A stretch of DNA of 64,000 bases from Escarpia spicata (lineage: Eukaryota; Annelida; Polychaeta; Sabellida; Siboglinidae), in contig OZ023214.1 of the NCBI GenBank assembly GCA_963995525.1, forward strand, positions 30,574,224 through 30,638,223, read 5' to 3'. This document shows positions 15,301 through 30,300 of the stretch, piece after piece (the stretch's first letter is position 1; every line of letters starts with the position of its first letter). The position numbers and the translations under genes were made by a program. Below the pieces are notes generated by a model. The model did no database searches and had not been told where the DNA came from. It saw only the letters and a program-made list of their open reading frames with translations.

Positions 15301-18300
15301 AAGATGCACACAAACGTCTACAAGACTCGTCACACTCTACGAACTGTCTCAAAAGAAACGTGGAGTGCAACAGACACTAAGAATGCAACGGTACATCAAA
15401 CTATCGATGCATTTTGATAATCGACTTCACAGTAGTAAACTGAACTATCGGGAGTTATCGCTGATAGTACATTGAATGATTGAACTATTGATGATAACAC
15501 CAACAGTCACTGACCATAACAGCGTCATTCACAGGTTCATCATTTTGGGAATGAACCTCCCCCAGGGATACACAGTTGCGTCTTTCTTACATTATTGCTT
15601 GGGGCTACTTTTCCCATTGTGATACTAATGCGGTAGATACAACACTATCACAATAGTTAGACACCTATCGCAATAGGAAAGTTATCCCTGTCTGCCCTAG
15701 TGCACATACGATACAACTTTACAAAATATAATCCACTGACAAAGTGAACCAACAAGTAAAACTGTAGCGTTTCATCAAACATCTATTCAAAATGACACGT
15801 ACCTAGGCAGCTGCATTATAACTCTCCTTCTCTGCTTGTATGTCTCCTGGAGTTTGGTCGCAGCATACACAAACTGGTCAGACCTGCTCCCTGTCTCCTC
15901 TGGCAACAAACAGACACGGTTACAAGGGTGACAGTGACAATTAACAGATACTGATGACCATTGTTGTGACAAAATAAGTTCTGTGAGCAGGACAGAACCT
16001 GCCCCACGTTGTACGGTGATATCGACATATTAAGCTACTCTTTTACTGCGGCTACCTGAGAACTTTGCAATGAGCTACCTGAGTATTCCGGCAGTAGTCC
16101 CACAGAGAGGAACCACACAACGATGCTGACGTGTTGTTGTATGAGGATGAGAACTGCCAGCTTCGTCTCCAACTCTTGCCGACCTGCAACACAGAGACAT
16201 GCATGTACACATACTGTACACACTAAAGATTTGATACCTGCAGCATTAACGAACTTTACACCTGCAGCACATTTGCACAAGATTTACAGCAGCAGAGACA
16301 AGTGTTCCAATTTGAAGTACATATGACTGATTTTACCTAGACTTTATAGGCCATATATTCAGGAGTACACCCATTAAAAGATCTCTGACGACACTACGTG
16401 TTCTGCATCTGGCCATCTCAGTTCATTCAACCAGTGAACAAATCTGGAACAAACCTCTAGTATTACACAAAGAATTATTGCATAATTAATAATACAAGAA
16501 CAATACTAGAAAACGTGCCAGGAGAATAATGTTGGTCTATTATCCAGAACATCAGTGATTTAAATAGATTATCAATATGAAAGCAAATACAATTCAATTA
16601 ACTTTCAAGAGGATGAAAAATAAAACTACGTTTTGACAGATGAAAAACAGAATTGCAAGTGCAAAAAAAACCCGCTGCCATTCAGACTATAAACCGACCA
16701 ATGGCATGACGTCACTTCTGACCCAATGTGACAGGCAACATTGTGACAAGAGATGCTGATTGGATGCTGTGACGGACCTTGTTCGGTTGTTGTGGCCGAG
16801 TGTGTGGCGAGGGTCTGGAAGATCGTAACGAGGTGCATGAGTGACACGTTGTGGTGGTGCAGCATCTGCGTGGACTCGACGTCGAGCTGGAGCCCCGACC
16901 AGTCGTGTAGTGGCTCGCCTGATGCACACAACGCATGAGGTGAACACACACCGTGAACAACAAGGGGTGGACTCAAAAGTTCGCCAAGTTCAAAAACATG
17001 TATAGCGCTTCATATTGACTCAAACCAACCCCCACAATGAAGCGCTTAAGATTCGTTTTGAAACTATTCCGTTTTTTCTGCAATCATCTCCCATTGTTCG
17101 TTCCAGCTCTTTCGAGATCTATACCCACACTGTCTCCCAAAAGTGTCACCCCCAAAAAGAACCTCTGGGAACGGTCACTAGATATCGCATCTATAAGCTC
17201 AGTTTAACCCAAGTGGACGTTTAGAGAGTTAATGTATTGAATGATATTGCTCCTGCTCTATTCACCATGTTATCATTGTCAAACATCAACTGGAATTTTC
17301 CCATTTTCACTCCAACTGCACTTTTGTCTTTTTGTATTGATGTGCAAAATAAATTATTATACATTGCGTGTTACCCTTTTTCAAATCTTGTTTATGGGAA
17401 AAACTTCTGTATAAGTTCACATGAACCCTTATTTAGCTACAATCCTGTGGGCCACGGATTGTGCTCCACATATGTTGGGACGTACATATCTTGTCGAGGG
17501 ATTCCTTGATCTTTGTCACTGTGCGCCATGCCCATTCCATGACAAGTCGCAATGTCCCAACATAGTCTGCAAAGTAGAGAAAACATTTTGTTTCTCAGTA
17601 TCACCCCTGCACTTGTCAATGCTCTTACAGAGCCAAATGAGAAGCTGGGTGTGCACCTAATTGAGCTGTGACAAAATATTACATGTATATAGGTAGGTCA
17701 ATCCTTTTTGGCTGTACAATCAATACCGGTTCATATCAGCCGCAATCAGCATTACTACTGCAATGCGATATGTACAAAAACTTAACGAAAACATAGTTTA
17801 ATTGAAACATCAATTCACAGATAGAAGGGACCAACGGTTTACAGTGTCTCTTCCGTAAGACACAGGCAGTGCGGGGCACAAATATTGCCCAAGGCAGCAG
17901 GTGAGATTGTCTCCTCGTCCCCTCGACTGACAGTCCAGTGCTTTACTGCAAGACCACCGCGCCCCAACAACATACAGATAATGTGATGGTGACCCACCTG
18001 AGGAAGATGTTGACTGTGTGATGCAGCTTGTGATGAAGCCTACGAGGTTGTGGTCGAGTGCCATCGATAGCACGGCCTCTCTCTTGTTAATCTGACACAC
18101 ACACAGAAATCACCAAGGTACATTACACAACATCAACATAATGTAGCCTCCGACCCCCTTCGTGTTACGGTGGTACACATTGTTTCCGCCATTAGGTAGT
18201 CACAAACTCTCAAAGCAACAAGACATAATCATCAACATAATGTAGCCTCCGACCCCCTTCGTGTTACGGTGGTACACATTGTTTCCGTCATTATGTAGTC

Positions 18301-21300
18301 ACAAACTCTCAAAGCAACAAGACATAATCATCAAGGAAACAGCACCTCAAACACCTACAAGGGTGGGGGTTTCATAAGTTTGCCATTTTGTATTAGTTTG
18401 AACCATCACCCACCCAACCAATATGAGCTGCGGGACTAAAGAGTACATGTGGTCCGGGAGTCAGCTCTAATAAACTGGTCCGAACCTTGTTTTTAATATA
18501 AAAATAGTTTTCTTACTGCATTCTAACAGTATTTTGCCTGCTGATTTCAAATATGTAGTAATGCACGACTTGGGCATTTTGTAAAATTTGCATTTTAATT
18601 ATGATAAGTACAAATAAGTAAAGAGGTCATCGCTGAGAGGTCATTCATTGGCTCAGTCGAAAGTAAGAAGGGAAAATAGCTTTTTTTGAAACAGTTGTTT
18701 TACCATAGCTGCCCACAATTACGAACAAAATATACTCCAACGCAAACATATATGTGCACATCTTAGAACACAGAACAAAATAAATCTACAAGTCTGGAGC
18801 TCTACAAACAGTTTCCTATCGGGATGCGATATTTAAACAGTCTGAATCTTGTTTTGCGATATAAAGTCGTTTTGTTTCAGCAGTCTAACAGTATGTTTCT
18901 AGATTGTTCCAAATCTGGCTGCAGCCAAACTCAAAACAGTGAGCATTTTGTAAAATAAGCTGTTAAATGTGTCGCTTCTAAATTCTAGCCATTGTTTACT
19001 GCAAAAATTGGTTCAATCTAAAATACGAAGTGAATATAGCTTTAATGGCAATACTGTTTTTTTCGCCTAGTTGCACACTACTGCGAGTGAAGCATTTATT
19101 CAAACAAAATGTATCACTTTGTACATTTGTGAAAACAGAACAAAGTTAATATTATTCAAAATAACAAAAATCTAAGATCAAAAGAAAGCCGACACCCCTC
19201 TGAAAAGTGACATATCCGGGCGATGCGGGAATATCGCATAAGTTTACTTGAATATCAACCTCAAGATAGCTTTGAGTTAATCAGGTAAAACTGTTTGGAA
19301 CTCATAAAAAAACAATAGATGATCATATTAAAAGTTTAGCAAAATTTATAATGGAAAAGGACGAAATTCAAGACAAACTGAGAAATTGCTGCAGAACGCC
19401 AGACTCAGTACAAATGACTGCTCCCAATTGCATTTAATGCACGAGCGCCAGTGATTCAATAACTCACAAAACTGCTTAAACCAGACATATTATTGTGTTT
19501 ATGCTACTCCATAACTTACTATTATTTACATATGTGTCATTTGACATATTTAACTAACATCATGACTAATTTAATTAATGTTTTATGTCGCCTGACGTGG
19601 CTCGGTGGCAATTTATTCAAAGGGACCATTTCGTCTTTTATTGACAATTTAGATTTTTCAATTTAAAAAAATACTACAACAACATCAAGGTGCATTAGTA
19701 TATGTCCCTCTCTACAGTTGGCGCCACTGTTGGCAATGTACGTCCCCTCCAGTACACTGCGTCGACCAAACCGCCACCACATATAAAGCTAAGTTCTTAT
19801 ATCCTCCGGACTGCTCAAAGCGCTTTACACTGGCAGAACATACCATCTCGACTTCTCTGGGAAGCATTCAGCCACACAGTGCTATGTTTTGGGACCTCTG
19901 TGAACTGATGCGAGCACAACTAACCAAGACGCTGGTAACACTTACAAGGGAGACAGCGGTGGAGATGTCCATGTGTCGTGGCAGCAGGGCGGCTGATAAA
20001 CATCGGTTGTAAACCTCGGTCGGGTCAACAAGAACACCAGTGCCTCCGTGCTGCACGTCAGCCAGGATCTGGCAATGAACACGACAACACTACTGAATCT
20101 GACATTATCAAAGTCTTAGCAGTGTCAGAGTCTTAGAGGCTACTACTAAAATTATGTTTCTCTGTCTCTCTCTCTCCCTCCCTCTCTCACTCTGAGTGTT
20201 GTTACATTCACCAACAGATAGACATGACATATTTTCTTGCACAAAATCCGTATTTTTGACTTAAATTTATGTAAAAATCAACATAAATCTGTTTTACATT
20301 TTTCATTGCTTACCCTGCCTATAGCATCATTTTCCAATTGAGTGCTGCCACCTATCATGCTACTAAGCAGACCTAATTCACACAATTCGCTGTACTTTCT
20401 CTGAGCTCTATCGTGCATCAAACATATTTCCTCAAACACTGCCACAAGTCTGTCAGTTATAAGTGCTTGACAAACACACGTAGATGTACAGTTTATGTTT
20501 GTAAATGGGATACTGCCGCATTCCAACCGATATTTAAAAAAATCTGTATTGAAAACTGCAAACCTGTATGCTGTAGCTAGTCTGAGTAAGTGGGCACCCC
20601 ACTGGAATTACTACAATAACATGTACATATGTACAAGGAATAGAACAGAATGTAGGACTCGCTGCATTCAAATGAGATTCATAAATATGGTCAGTACACC
20701 TAGCCCATCAATGCCGAAACATTATATGATAATGCAGATCCACTAACTGTACAACTTTACAAATGGTTGTGTGAAACATCAGACCTACTACCGTGACACA
20801 TTTAAGGGTAGCCACTACTCGAAAACGCCCATATAACCAATATGCAATATCTCTGTTAATATTGAACATATCATAACCAGATTTGGAGCACTGAGTAGAA
20901 AAATGAATGGTATATGATGTGTGAAATATGGGCATGTTTGGTTGTGTATTACCATGGCAATGAACGTTTCAAGTGAGATGGATTTTCACATCCTTGACAA
21001 TTATTCTGAGCTAACAACTGTATGTGTGATCATGCAACTGTCAAGAATCATTAGCTAGAATACTCCTTTGTGCAATAAGGTGGTTTTGGGCAAGGATATC
21101 TGACTTCAGTGACTGTTGTTCAGGTTTGAGCATTTTTCAAGACGTCATGAAAAAAGCTCAAACCTAAAGTCTCATCTCACAAGTCATTGTCGCTGTATGA
21201 TTAAACAGACTCATAGGTAGGTCCACCACTCACCTGTCGCTGTATACCCAGGAACTTGGTGCGGACTACGCCACTTTCACTTATGCCGTAAACATCTGGA

Positions 21301-24300
21301 AAACACATCAATTCAAAATGAACATAGACGATATGCTAGCTCATCAATGTTATGACTTACACGCCCGACACCAGGGTTAGTTCTTAATACAGTCGGAATC
21401 AAATATTTGTACACCTTTTCAGCACTTCAGTTTTTGAAATGAGATGTATTTGTACTTGCCAAAATATCTAGTGCATCGCTTGAGTATTTAGAATACAACG
21501 TGACACTTCTGTGTATGCATAAGCCGCACAATATTGCCCATGCCGATTATATCTACAATTAATATTATATATTTTTAAAGTAGTTAATAATAGGCACAAT
21601 AAACGTACTGGTGAACATTAAAAACAACAATCTATACTTTCACCCCTGTGAATGTATTTTGGCTTTTTGTTAGTTTTGTGGGAAATGTACCTTACAGTAT
21701 GAGTCAGTGCGGTCAGTCACATATACTGCACTCACCAAACGACAAGGTAGAAGGATAGCTGTGCTGGTCAGTGCGGTCTGTCACATATACTGCACTCACC
21801 AAACGACAAGGTAGAAGGATAGCTGTGCTGGTCAGTGCGGTCTGTCACATATACTGCACTCGCCAAAAGACAAGGTAGAAGGATAGGTGTGCTGGTCAGT
21901 GCGGTCTGTCACATATACTGCACTCGCCAAAAGACAAGGTAGAAGGATAGCTGTGCTGGTCAGTGCGGTCTGTCACATATACTGCACTCGCCAAAAGACA
22001 AGGTAGAAGGATAGCTGTGCTGGTCAGTGCGGTCTGTCACATATACTGCACTCGCCAAAAGACAAGGTAGAAGGATAGCTGTGCTGGTCAGTGCGGTCTG
22101 TCACATATATTGCACTCGCCAAACGACAAGGTAAAAGGATAGCTGTGCTGGTCAGTGCGGTCTGTCACATATATTGCACTCGCCAAAAGACAAGGTAGAA
22201 GGATAGCTGTGCTGGTCAGTGCGGTCTGTCACATATATTGCACTCGCCAAAAGACAAGGTAGAAGGATAGCTGTGCTGGTCAGTGCGGTCTGTCACATAT
22301 ATTGCACTCGCCAAAAGACAAGGTAGAAGGATAGCTGTGCTGGTCAGTGCGGTCTGTCACATATATTGCACTCGCCAGACGACAAGATAGAAGGATAGCT
22401 GTGCTGGTCAGTGCGGTCTGTCACATATATTGCACTCACCAAAAGACAAGGTAGAAGGATAGCTGTGCTGGTCAGTGCAGTCTGTCACATATATTGCACT
22501 CACCAAAAGACAAGGTAGAAGGATAGCTGTGCTGGTCAGTGCAGTCTGTCACATATATTGCACTCACCAAAAGACAAGGTAGAAGGATAGCTGTGCTGGT
22601 CAGTGGAAGTGTGGACAGGTGAGAAGAACTTGGTGATGCTCATGTAGGGAACATGTGCTGTCTACAACCATAAACATCAACCCAATCATCAACTAGTACA
22701 TGGAAGAAAAATCAATGTAGATAACAACTGCTCCTTTAAAGCGAGGTTCACTGTTGCGCCACCAGGAATAAACCAGGAGTGGCAATTATTAGCAGGACGT
22801 TCACTCAATCAGTTGTAATTGGCGTCATTTTGTTGTGCTGAGGTGCATGGGAACCGACAAACTTCAAAGGTACTCCCAGCCTTACTAAACTCTATCTCAG
22901 AGATGCAATCTGTCATGATCAGGTATACGCAATTACAACTACAAGCCTGACAACAAATTGTCCACATTTATCAACTTGTAAACACAACCAATATCACTCA
23001 AAATTCAGAATATACATGATGCTCCTTACCACAAACACTTCTGAGTTGCTCGCAGCCAATACATCGTCCAGAGAGCAGAACGCAAAGAACAGGCATTCTT
23101 CATGACTTGAGCCGAACCTGTGATAAGAGGACACGACTTTCACAGAACTGCGCCAGTATTTGGCAACGATCTGTCTGAACCATAACACTGTTAGTGGCTT
23201 CTCACATCCATGGTTTGTTTACCTTGTGAACAGGCCCATTCAATTAGAATACTAACTGACCATGTTAGTATTCTAACAATACAACCATCTCCAGCCAGCC
23301 CATTCACATCTCGCAAATGAGTGATACGAAATATAGGAAATCAGAAGTAAAACATATCAATAATATAGTAATTTCAGGTGGCGTTATATATATATACTGA
23401 ATCAAGTTAACTCAATTTAGTAACGGGTGAGTTTTTACTTTATATATCATAACATTCGCGGGTCTAATTATGGTACAGTGTAACTTCGTCATGCCATAAT
23501 TAGATCCCCATCTTGACATATAGATGTCTACCATAACAATTATTTGGAAGTAACGAATCACAAGAACCAAAGGGATAAGTTTAAAAAAACACAGGATCTG
23601 CAATTAAAATACAGGAAAGCATAGGAATTCTGGACATCCGGAATGCTAATGTCATGAAAACCAAAACTTTCAGGGAACAAGATGTTTGTGGCGGATATGA
23701 TCTGTTAGCATATTGCTGAATGCGCAAAACATGTTGAAATAAACTACAATGCAGGACGAGCAATGAAATTTTTTGGTCACAGTGACGTCCAGTTCTCACC
23801 TGATCGAGACTGGCATCTGCGCGTGGTACCAGCGATTCATGTCGAAGACGCCAAGCACGCAGCTACGCTGGCATTGTGGCTCCAGTGTCTGTACCTCCCA
23901 CGCAAACATGCACAGATGAAGACTAGAGGTGCCACCTACAGGGCCAAGAACACAACTGGGTGAGAACACGGACACGACATAGACCAACATGGAGTAGACA
24001 ATCCAACAGAGAGATCTGCTGAAGATCAGAGAAAACTGCCAACCAACGCTCAACAACCATGTGGCTGAACATGTCAATTACACAAAGTGACATATAATGT
24101 ACTGACGGAATTCAAAAATGTAAAAGGACTACAATATTTTTATAATTTTGCCACTTATGAAATAATTCATATCTGGTATAATGGATGATACTGTTATATT
24201 GTGGTTTTTGGAAGTATGAGTACCTTATCATATAGTAGACAGGTAGAGAAAATAAATCATATCAGGTTGACCAACAGATCTTACTCGGCATCAACAGCTT

Positions 24301-27300
24301 TCATGTTACGTATCTTGCTGTAGACAATCTTCAGCCTTAGACTGCCATTGGCAAGTTCACAACTAGTACAGGACATAGGTGAAAGAAAACACAGCGTTAC
24401 AATGACAACTTCCGCCGGTTGATACACAAAAAGAAGACGGTTGTGCCGACTCACCATCGTCGAAAGACTGTTCATTTGAGCCCCTGTCTGCCACCGAGTG
24501 AGGGTCGACAAGGCTGCGGCACGCAATGATACGACTTCCAAAGTTCTGACTGCTGTTGTACTCTAGAGGGCTCTTCACGTTGCCAGCGAGCTCGTGTTCG
24601 AAACGCGGCCCGACAGACGTGAGTTCCTGACACACAACGCAACCTTCTTTCAAAAAACTTAACACCTTATTAAAAGGAGGTTGCCTGTTCTGTTAGGTAA
24701 TTATTAGCAGTTCACCGAATCAGTTATATTTTGCCTGGCTTGTGGTTTGGCGTGTGAGAACCAGGAACTTCGAAACGTTCAAATTATGAACTGTCAGTGT
24801 GCCGGTCTTATCAAACACAATTTGGCAGGCAGTACACCACCAGGATATTTATTCAAGTAGTAATAAATAATGTAGTAGTATAATAAATGTTTACAATATA
24901 TAATAAATATGGAAGGAACAGACATCGTACCTTTAAACATATTATTTTACGCAAACCAGTCCATCAATACCTGTTTCCCAAGCACTTAGATATGAGTGTA
25001 TATAAGTCCTACCTCGAAGACGTGGCCGATATTGTCATACCATGTCTTCTTGTCAAACTCCAGCTGGAAGAGCATGATGGAGCTGGCAAACTCGTCTCTG
25101 AAACAACAACAACAAATACAGAGTCAAGGAGGGCCACGTGGTAATCCTTACAGCATGTCTCCATCTACTAAACATAGGCTTGCTTTCCACAACAACAAAC
25201 ATGGCTTACTTTTGTGTAATAACAGAAATAACTCACGTGTCATGGTGTGGCAGGGGTCCACGGCCCACCCACAGATAACAGAAATAACGTGGGTCGTTCT
25301 CGGGCTCCTGATAGGCAAAGGTCGACACAGGTGCAAGATGATCCTCGAAACGACTACTGTACCTGCAGAACAGAAACAGTTCCTGGATAATTTGTTGAAA
25401 CACCACAATATAGACTAGTAGAACAGGGTCGAGACTGTTTAAAGTATTGAAATCCCACTATTTCTGTACTCACAACAAATCAATTAGCATTATTCAGACA
25501 AATGGTTTGTGTAACGTTAGGGTATTTTCATATAACTCATGATTTTAAAAATAATTACAATATCAAAACACTGATGCATGACACTACAAAGAACTCACTT
25601 AACTCAGACCCCCCAATACATATCATGGATTACAAATTCACAAGTATTCCACTTCGGCCATTTTATATTCACTGCTTGGTTGGCACATGGGAAAAATGTG
25701 ACACAACACGGTTATTAACCCCCCTTTCTCCAATACATTTGTTTATGCATAAAAACGTTTACAAACCCACATATATGTGCATAACCGTAATGCACCAAAC
25801 TACTGGAACCAAATGCCTTTGTTTGATGACTATAGTAGTGCTACAGTCAATGTGTGAGACAGTTCAAATAATGAGTTACCCAGCCCGAAAACCTGGATGA
25901 ATAATTCAGACCCGTCTATCGGAAAACCACAACATTCCAACGAGCCACAACACCTAAAAATCTCTACATTCTGAGGGTCATGCTACTCACTCGAGCACAG
26001 GTACATTGAGACGCCACAGCTGGAAGCAGCCAAAGTTGAAGCCGACCGCCAGCATGCCTGTCTGGGGTGTGTACTTCAGGCAAGAGACCGTCACGTGATC
26101 TAACGGACAACATTGGCTCATCACATCCACAACATGTCTAATTGATGCACTGAGGCAAACTTTGACAACGGTCAGTTATAATCACAATGAAAATGATGCA
26201 ATTATAAGTGACCTCTGTTAAAGTTTGCCATGCCAACAATGTTTACATTTATATAATATATATATGTAGTCTATATTACTGGAGCAGCATGACTTTGGCC
26301 AATTAATCAATCTTTCTGACATGCAGTTCTCGTTTAATTAAACAATTTTGCTTTATTTTTTTTTGAATGACCACAATGTCAACAAAATATATGATGGAAT
26401 GTCTGAAAACTTATTTGGCATCCATTTCGATGGCTTAACAGACCTTGTTGCTAGGCAATAGGTCACATGATGGATAGGTCAATTCCAATCATAAAATATA
26501 AGTACTTATGGTCAATCAGAGATGAAGTGTTGTTTACCTACACCTACCTGCATTATACTTCTTGAGGACTGAACTATCAGGTCTCCGGTACAAGTACCAA
26601 CCCTTCGTTTGAGTGTCTTCTACAAAAGTACAAACGGTGAAACCCACAAATATAGCAAAGAAGACGTTAATCTCAATTTCCACAAACCTAAAGCAGATGA
26701 AAACTCATCCCTAAACGCTCTAAACACATCAATGACATTTGCTACAAACCTTATTTTCACCACTACCTTTCACCCCCCCCCCATCGAGCAATAAACCAAG
26801 GGCACCAGTTATAACTATTACACTATTTTGATCTTACACTTGTCTCCATGGACCATTTAATTTGTTGCCAATTACACGCATTACTTAATAATTTCCAGAT
26901 AAAACGATTGTAAATCCACAGTGGCACCGCCTGGAGAGTGCCTGACCACTCAATTGTCCACTAGAAAAGTAAAAAACAGCCTTTGTGGTGTGTGTTGTTT
27001 TATTGATAGATCAGAGGCCAATGGTCCAAGGACGCGAACGAAACATAGAAAGAGACAAGTTGACCTCGGCACCTAGAAGGAGGTACACTTAGTGCCTCCA
27101 AGTTAGCGCATTAATTGTCACCATTATCATTGCAAACATGACATAATCACGCACAACAATAAAGAACGCAGCCTGTTTATTGGTCAACTCTGTGTTGCTA
27201 CAAGATTCTACATAAATGTACATAACGCTGCCTTCAGCCACCCACCTCCCAATTCAAGCGCGAGGTTCTGTCTCCGGGACTGTGCCGTGTACCGCACGGA

Positions 27301-30300
27301 GGCAACGTCACTGGTGCGTGGACTAATGAAGCACATCTCGTTCAACTGCAGTTCGCTGCCGTCGGTCGTTTCATCGTCCAAACACATGTCTACAGATCAA
27401 ACAATCCAGTTCCAATCACTCAGTACAGAAGCCGCCTTGGTTTCCACAAGTCTTAGGTTAGGGGAGATCTCAAAACACTAATGTAAGACGCAACAAGGAA
27501 TTGGTTTAACTTGCAGCTGTTTCGCCTAGATCTTTGTTTGTGTTTCCAGCAACTCAACCCACCCTGTTAAATGTAGTTGATCCTAAATGTCCTTACGACA
27601 CAAGAAAGAAAATACATAATTTAATAAAAATATGTCTTCCTTATCTTCTGTGCAATTTCAGAGCATACAACAGAAAACACAAACATTATGTGAAATTCCT
27701 TAGCGTTAATGTGTTTCCCCCAAAGAAATGGTGAGGTGGTGTACGAACAAACAGGTCTGACAGGGGGTCAAGTCTAATGCGCTCCAGGGTTGGCATGTTT
27801 TTGCCCTCATGATAGAAACCATGAGGCCTTTCTCCCCTAGCTTCTGCCCTTCCCAGCAGTCATGTTTTATACTTATTTATTTTACTATCAATATCAACAT
27901 TCATTCCTATTTCATTCTTACACCATTACCGTGTCATCTTGTGATGCCAACCCCAACAAGTTAGACACAGACAGCTAGCAAACGTGTCTTATCAGCTCAC
28001 CCAACCACTTTGTCGGATAAAACAGTGGTCAGGTGCTTCAAAACCAGGCTTTCCACTGAACAAAAGATGATGACCAGGTGTTAATTAATTTTAATTACCA
28101 ACCAACTTCTAGGCTGGGACTGAGAGGGAACAGAGATAAGAGGAATACTGAACAAAAGAATGTTGCAGCCAATGTGTTGTCAGGTGACAAGTTCTGGACA
28201 TGTGAGCACAAAATGCACACAAATGAATGCAAGTGGTGGGATCTTGCCCCTAGGTATTACCTCTGGTTACTGTGCACTTTAGATCAGTGTCTGGACTATT
28301 ACAAGAACATTTTTGAAGCACACATCTAACACAATACTTGTATCCACTGTATTTAAAACTGGGAATCAAGTGCTAGGAAAAAAGCAAGCACTGCATGGCC
28401 AAAACAAAAATATGTTATACAAATGTACTTGTATACATGTGGATATATTTGTACTTTTACTCAGACTGTAAGTACATAGGTATAGAATGATATTGACAAC
28501 ATATTCTACAAAAAAAGTTGCACTTTCCTATGGCATGGATTGTTGCCATTACCTGGGCACGGCAGAAATACCTTTCCGCCTGGCAGAAAACCAACCCTGA
28601 TGCTCTCTGAGCAGTCCTAAGGTCTGGATACTTTACCTTTATTATTTTAGTTACTCGGACTGTTAGTAGTTTGCATTGAATGTGAGGAATGGCAATGTAT
28701 TCAGACTTACGTATGGGAAGAAATGGAACATTAAATGAGGTGAGCACATTAGATATGAATGGTAGCTGTACAGTGTTACTGACCGAGAAGGAAGGTGTGA
28801 CCACCCTCTGTGCCTACGGCCAGTATGCCACAGAAACTCTTGAGCTGTCCCCCGAGGGTGGGTGTGTCCACAGTCTGGCCCGATACATTAACTGGCTCCA
28901 GGGCCGTCACCTACGTCAGAACACAGGGTACAGTGGGAGAAACAGGCAAATGAAACCAACGCAGGTCTTTCTGGTAGCTGGATACAACCACAGGCCACTC
29001 ACATACACACAGATACAACACAAACTCATACACACACACATTAGGGGTGGTTGCAAGTTCCCAAAACATGTGTGGGGGTGGCCATCACCACATATAGTAG
29101 GGGAAATAATCGCAACTGTGGCACCACCTAGTGCGAAACATGTTAATGCAAACTGACAGCAGTAGTCATTTTAGATAGTAAAAATGTTAAGTCCTGCTCC
29201 GTTTACTTGTGGGCACAGTTTGAACCAATACTATGTGCACAAAATGTTTAGACTTTGCGAACTGATGAGACCGTTCCTTACATGATCTATGATGCCTTTA
29301 TAGAATAAAACCACCAAACAAAACGTAAATCACTTGTTACATTTGTGTAGGCTATCATTCTGAGCAAAATATGCAGGCAATATTTCACTGAAGTATCAAA
29401 ACCATGTTATATAGTGTCTACAGCCATATATGATATTAGTGTTTCTGATTTTTAAATATCTCATTATCTCATGTAACTGTTTCAACAACATCAAGACCTT
29501 GAGTGATATTCTGTCTGTTAGCACGTCAAATACAAATCATTTAAAACCAAGACAGACATGTACAGAAGTGGCAACCAGAGTCAATCAGGGTTTCCACCAG
29601 GAAAAATTATTTAGGTATGGAATTAGTCAATTGTGAGACCGCGGAACTGGCAGGCTAAGCCAGGCGCCCTGATGGGCGGGAGTGTGGGGGCCATCCCCCA
29701 GAAAAACTTGGATTTCTAGATGCTCGGAGAAATTATTTCCCGTCATTTGAAGTCTGAAATCCCACCCGGCTCATGGTGATCATTTCCATGTTTCGTAGGA
29801 GAATGAATAATAAATGTAACAGTCAGCAGGAAAATTGTAAACTGTAGTATGCTATCTTGTTGTGTTATTTTTCTTCACCAAGAAACAATGAATACTCGAA
29901 AACATCGCGAAAAATGTACAGCCATGACAGCACGCCGTATTCTTAACATTAAGCCTACCAATATACCGGAACGCCATGTTCTATCCTGAGGTGAAGGCTT
30001 TAATCCTGCAGTGAATACCATCTTTAGCCAATCACAGAACAGCTAGCATAAACGTGTTGGCACGGGCTCATTCTTCACCTTTAAAAACGTCATCAAGTAT
30101 GAGTTTCACTGCACAGAATGTTTAAACAAAATTAATCTGGATTTAATTTAGGTACGTATCTGTACCATAGAATTACTTTTACCCTGCTGGCGGAAACACT
30201 GTCAGTATAACAGAAACTTGAACTGGCATCCCCTTCATGACTCCACCACAAACTAACCCTAACTTTCAGAAGTTATATTCTTAAATTTAAGTTAAGTGAT

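Noticed and set aside
14512..15333. A 273-codon minus-strand ORF rich in Pro, Thr, His and Tyr as a separate gene
   Set aside because: Only its first part (from 15295) is ELYS exon 20; the remainder is the 43-bp minisatellite read through.
24281..24362. Possible additional ELYS exon (GSLRLKIVYSKIRNMKAVDAE with a following gtaag)
   Set aside because: No acceptor gives the right phase, and exon 9 joins exon 10 directly in the correct frame and with family similarity.
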